A stretch of 8,748 bases of DNA from Xanthobacteraceae bacterium (GTDB lineage Bacteria; Pseudomonadota; Alphaproteobacteria; Rhizobiales; Xanthobacteraceae): NCBI GenBank assembly GCA_030043175.1, contig JASHYD010000959.1, positions 1 to 8,748 on the forward strand, given 5' to 3'. Below are positions 6,653 to 8,748 of this stretch, in pieces. Position numbers and translations under genes: made by a program. Numbering within the stretch: position 1 is the stretch's first letter; every line of letters starts with the position of its first letter. The notes below the pieces were generated by a model, which worked only from the letters and a program-made list of their open reading frames with translations, did no database searches and was not told the origin of the DNA.

Positions 6653-6985
6653 ATGACAGTCCGTAGTAGCTCTGGACCAATCGCACGGGTGTTTCGGGCA
6701 ACTGCTGCGCCGGGATGCCGAGATGAACTGATCCAAAGATTTCACTCCTCATCTCCGGCTCTGGTCAACAGTAAGGTAGGGTGCCTTAGATATCGAATTC
6801 TCGAGCCAATAGACGCGTTGGCACCCGAAGTTGTGTTCGAGTCCGTCTGGCGGGACCTCGACGCGGTCAAGGTGGCGTTTGGCGATGCGTGGCAGCAATC
6901 ACATCTGCCAGAGGGTTACGCCGCACTTATGACGGCCTACTCGGTTCACCATTTTCTCGTTAGCGAGAGTTCGACGACCAAGTAA
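6653..6985 (+). CDS. Small ABM-domain (antibiotic biosynthesis monooxygenase-like) protein
   Basis: This 110-residue protein fits the dimeric alpha/beta-barrel ABM superfamily: IARVFRATAAPGCRDELIQ forms the first strand and helix, GCLRYRIL the second strand, VVFESVWRDLDAV the third strand and next helix, and a final strand ends in VHHFLV. Members include small cofactor-free monooxygenases, heme-degrading enzymes and many of unknown role; nothing here fixes the substrate. The ATG at 6653 is preferred over the in-frame TTG at 6641 because GAGGAG sits at 6643-6648, just upstream of it. It lies 119 bp after the isomerase gene on the same strand, so the two may be co-transcribed and act on related aromatic compounds. 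The gap holds only a 7-codon reading frame (6576-6599, MRFVSQG) with a GAGGA upstream. No heme-ligand motif was identified. Confidence 0.75.
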   Translation: MTVRSSSGPIARVFRATAAPGCRDELIQRFHSSSPALVNSKVGCLRYRILEPIDALAPEVVFESVWRDLDAVKVAFGDAWQQSHLPEGYAALMTAYSVHHFLVSESSTTK

Positions 6986-7261
6986 TTCGCTCTGAGCTTT
7001 GGACATGACTCGGACGCCGCGAAATTCCACTTGGGGGTCCGTGCCATCCCGTCGTAGAACCATTTCAAGTTTCGGAACCGTCTCCTACTTCACGCCGGTC
7101 TGGTGCCAAAATTGACCGACAGACGGAGCGATCGGCGCGACCGGGCTAACGGGAAAAAGCTGGGGGCCTGGCGGCTGCCAACGGATAGGCCCTCCTCGCC
7201 CTGCCGTTTTTCCGTATGGATCTGGAATCGACCGTCATCGCCGTGAACGGCACTGTCGGCT
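6986..7261. other. Region without a recognisable gene
   Basis: About 275 bp with no frame that I can link to a family. A minus-strand stretch near 6990-7070 (ending VEFRGVRVMSKAQSE) looks mildly protein-like but is short and has no start with a ribosome site. A bulged hairpin with outer arms GGGCCT (7164-7169) and AGGCCC (7187-7192) lies about 180 bp after the ABM gene, without a T-tract. The stretch is probably decayed coding sequence. Confidence 0.4.
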
Positions 7262-7492
7262 TCAGAGCGGGAAGCGGGGGAATTTAGTAGAGGTATGATC
7301 TGCTTCATGCGGTCGAAATAGGAAGCTGCGCGGTTCGCGGCCCACCCCCAGTGTGACGACGACCAGGCAGAGAGGATCCATGATCAAAGACTGAAGGTGG
7401 CGAACGGCGGTATCGGAAAAAATATCACGGTCGTTCCATGCGGACAGCCGTGCCTGTACGACTGCCAAGTCAAGCGGCTTCTTCTGGGCCAA
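7262..7492 (-). CDS. Hypothetical small protein, possibly a gene fragment
   Basis: A 76-residue minus-strand frame begins with TTG at 7492, preceded at 4 nt by GGAGG, and ends at 7262. The first half (KKPLDLAVVQARLSAWNDRD, then IFSDTAVRHLQSLIMDPL) has an ordinary helical, mixed composition and reasonable codon use. The second half (hydrophobic CLVVVTLGVG, then basic and polar) is less convincing. I do not recognise the family. The TTG directly follows an in-frame TAA, so either it is a true non-ATG start with a good ribosome site or the frame is the tail of a broken gene. It lies just beyond the end of the methyltransferase remnant on the same strand, which would make it the next gene of an old operon. 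No membrane segment or catalytic motif is certain. Confidence 0.35.
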   Translation of the reverse strand: MAQKKPLDLAVVQARLSAWNDRDIFSDTAVRHLQSLIMDPLCLVVVTLGVGREPRSFLFRPHEADHTSTKFPRFPL

Positions 7493-7536
7493 TTAACCTC
7501 CTCCGGGTGTCTTGTTGGATCTACGCGCCCCCTCAG

Positions 7537-8172
7537 TCACTGCGCGCGCCTGGCCACGACTAGTCGCGCCGCAACCCACAGGAAGCGCCATCCTCGTTGT
7601 CTTGATCAACCACTGCTGTCTCCTCGATATTGAAACCGGCTTGACGAACGAGCTGCTCGTTGACTCGGCACCGTAATGACTGAAGAACATTTCCGCTCCT
7701 GACCGGAAGCCCCTCCAATCGGCTGATTGGTCCGCCCTGAGGCTCGCCAGGAACACTCCCCCTGGCTCAGCCAACTCACGATCCGCCGCACCATTCCGCG
7801 TGCTCATCGCGTGGAACATGCGTAATCGAAAAAAATGCGGGCCACGGCATCGAATGACGAGGGGGCAACCTCTACACGTTCATGTCGGCGCAGATGAAAT
7901 GTGCGTCTGAAACATTCAATCGAGCCAATGATACTTGGCGCGCAGACCAATCGACGCCGACCACGTCATGCCCACGTCTCGCCAGCTCGCGCGCAACGGG
8001 GACACCCGAGCCACGGGCAAGATCGAGTACACGAGATTTTCGTCGGTAGGAGGGTGATCAACTTTCCAAGCCATTGGTCGCGAACCAATGAGCGGCCGTA
8101 TCGCTCCAGATAGCCCTCTGCGATCGGGTCGTACCCTGTCGCGACAATCGATTTGGGATCATCGGTCATCAT
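7537..8172 (-). pseudogene. Class I SAM-dependent methyltransferase, broken by several frameshifts
   Basis: Reading the minus strand across frames rebuilds a nearly full-length (about 210-residue) methyltransferase. Order: MTDDPKSIVATGYDPIAEGY from the ATG at 8172/8169; then SRVLDLARGSGVPVA, the SAM-binding motif I (usual form DLGCGSG), with RRGHDVVGVDWSARQ as motif II; FICADM; SSFDAVA; SITHVPRDEH; PGGVFLASL; AEMFFSHYGAE; NEQLVRQAGFNIEE; and WRFLWVAAR with a stop at 7537. These need about six frame changes. Two fall at homopolymers, an A-run at 8037-8040 and a 7-base run at 7829-7835 (minus-strand A and T respectively), where removing one base restores the family reading; an in-frame TAG is at 7872-7874. 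Substitutions in motif I (AR for GC) agree with long decay. The substrate of the ancestral enzyme is unknown. Long frames on either strand here are shadows. Confidence 0.8.
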
Positions 8173-8264
8173 CGGACAGACCGTTATCGTACGGCCCTTA
8201 CACCGATGCCTGCCCAATCTTGAGCGCCTCTCATGTGGCCCGTGCCGGGGCGACTTCATGTCTC

Positions 8265-8289
8265 AATTTACACTAAGCTTGCGTAAATT
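8265..8289. promoter_or_regulatory. AT-rich inverted repeat between divergent genes
   Basis: AATTTAC (8265-8271) and GTAAATT (8283-8289) are perfect 7-bp arms separated by 11 bp. An AAGCTT hexamer appears inside the spacer and again at 8290-8295. The element sits between the start of the minus-strand methyltransferase remnant and the plus-strand membrane protein, 35 bp before the latter. A dimeric regulator site is the simplest reading, but no regulator is nearby and no -35/-10 pair was assigned. Confidence 0.35.
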
Positions 8290-8323
8290 AAGCTTCGCCA
8301 CGCCCACTCGCGTGGAGGACCAC

Positions 8324-8497
8324 ATGACTGGCCTTGCTTGGGTGTTCGTTTTGGTCGTCGTGCCTACCTTAGTCTGCGGTTGGATTGCAGAGCGCCGCGG
8401 CCGTTCCACTAGGCTTTGGTATTGGTTGGGCGCCATCTTCGCCGCTAAGCGCCGATCCAGGCGGCCGGCTTCCGGGTGCGCTGGCCGGTGGAAGTAG
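8324..8497 (+). CDS. Small membrane protein, probably truncated
   Basis: A 57-residue frame starts at ATG 8324 with a strong GGAGG 5 nt upstream (8314-8318). It opens with one hydrophobic segment (LAWVFVLVVVPTLVCGWIA, residues 4-22), then a basic loop AERRGRSTRLW, then the start of a second hydrophobic segment (YWLGAIFAA). Small two-helix membrane proteins of unknown role commonly show this layout: helix, basic ERRGRS..LW loop, LG.IFGP helix. Here the second helix stops after GAIF and turns into a basic tail (KRRSRRPASG), so the gene has probably been frameshifted or cut near base 8447. The good ribosome site suggests it was, and may still be, translated. Divergent from the methyltransferase remnant. 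Confidence 0.5.
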   Translation: MTGLAWVFVLVVVPTLVCGWIAERRGRSTRLWYWLGAIFAAKRRSRRPASGCAGRWK

Positions 8498-8522
8498 AGC
8501 GACGACAAGGGGCGCGATCGGG

Positions 8523-8540
8523 CCTTGATCTTCGTCAAGG
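8523..8540. repeat. Short hairpin after the small membrane gene
   Basis: CCTTGA-TCTTCG-TCAAGG is a perfect 6-bp stem with a 6-nt loop, 26 bp after the stop of the small membrane protein. No T-tract follows, so terminator activity is doubtful. The surrounding 8498-8655 stretch has no gene I can support. Confidence 0.3.
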
Positions 8541-8655
8541 AAGGCGACAGCAGCATGAGTCCAGCGAAAACCCCGGCAGTGTTGAAATTCTCCGGGCGCT
8601 CTTGATCAGGTAGCGGCCGGTGATTTGGCGCCACAACTGCGGTCGATACTTGTCG

Positions 8656-8748
8656 ATGGCGAAGAACAGACCGGAAACGCCGAAGCCTGGCAGTTGGAAC
8701 GTCTACAAGATCACCAGCAAAGCCGTCTGGCTGGGGAAGCTCGAGGCG
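8656..8748 (+). CDS. Start of a small hypothetical protein, cut by the window edge
   Basis: From the ATG at 8656 the frame stays open for 31 codons to the edge. It begins MAKNRPETPKPGSWNVYK and continues ITSKAVWLGKLEA. The pattern of a charged N-terminus, then SW.VY...(A/S)KA.WLG..EA resembles small hypothetical proteins that I associate with Bradyrhizobium-type genomes, which usually continue with an acidic, alanine-rich stretch. No function is known to me. No clear ribosome site precedes the ATG, so the start is taken from the homology-like beginning only. The C-terminus and gene length cannot be judged here. Confidence 0.5.
   Translation, partial: MAKNRPETPKPGSWNVYKITSKAVWLGKLEA

Noticed and set aside
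8480..8545. Minus-strand GPIAPLVVALLP reading that resembles the missing second helix of the small membrane protein, suggesting an inversion
   Set aside because: The match is short, hydrophobic and generic; without homologues an inversion cannot be supported.
1..8748. CRISPR array, tRNA or rRNA gene, toxin-antitoxin pair or phage module
   Set aside because: No regularly spaced repeats, cloverleaf sequence or matching protein motifs were seen on either strand.

Overview
The base composition and gene content suggest the chromosome of a GC-rich alphaproteobacterium, most likely in the Bradyrhizobium/Rhizobiales neighbourhood. This is inferred from three things: the style of the TonB-dependent receptor, the WD40 tail ending in a GDALGRLHWLEV-type motif, and the codon use. 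No rRNA, tRNA or other taxonomic marker is present.

The window mixes a few intact genes with many broken ones. From the left: the truncated tail of an ATPase/cyclase-type TPR protein (+), then a minus-strand scrap of an unrecognised protein, then an intact winged-helix protein of the YcaQ DNA-glycosylase family (811-1974, +). After a convergent gap holding a nested inverted repeat comes a complete 795-residue TonB-dependent siderophore receptor (2244-4631, -). Its AT-rich upstream region carries a perfect 17-bp palindrome next to the start and an ICE/Irr-like imperfect palindrome further out.

From about 5020 to 5906 three unrelated minus-strand remnants lie end to end: the C-terminus of a TonB energy transducer, the last WD40 repeats of a larger protein, and part of an IS1380-family transposase. 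The transposase remnant stops only a few bases before the start of an intact 2-hydroxychromene-2-carboxylate isomerase-like gene (5910-6533, +). A small ABM-domain gene (6653-6985, +) follows; together they resemble a small aromatic-compound catabolism cassette. The right quarter is mostly decayed. It holds a possible small minus-strand gene, a class I SAM-dependent methyltransferase broken by about six frameshifts (7537-8172, -), a short membrane protein (8324-8497, +), and the first 31 codons of a small protein cut by the window edge.

Working links are few. The receptor would need a TonB-ExbBD complex from elsewhere, since the adjacent tonB-like gene is broken. The isomerase and ABM genes may act together. 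I see no CRISPR array, phage module, toxin-antitoxin pair or clearly new multi-gene system. The most informative signals are the regulatory palindromes upstream of the receptor and the chain of broken, recombined genes.
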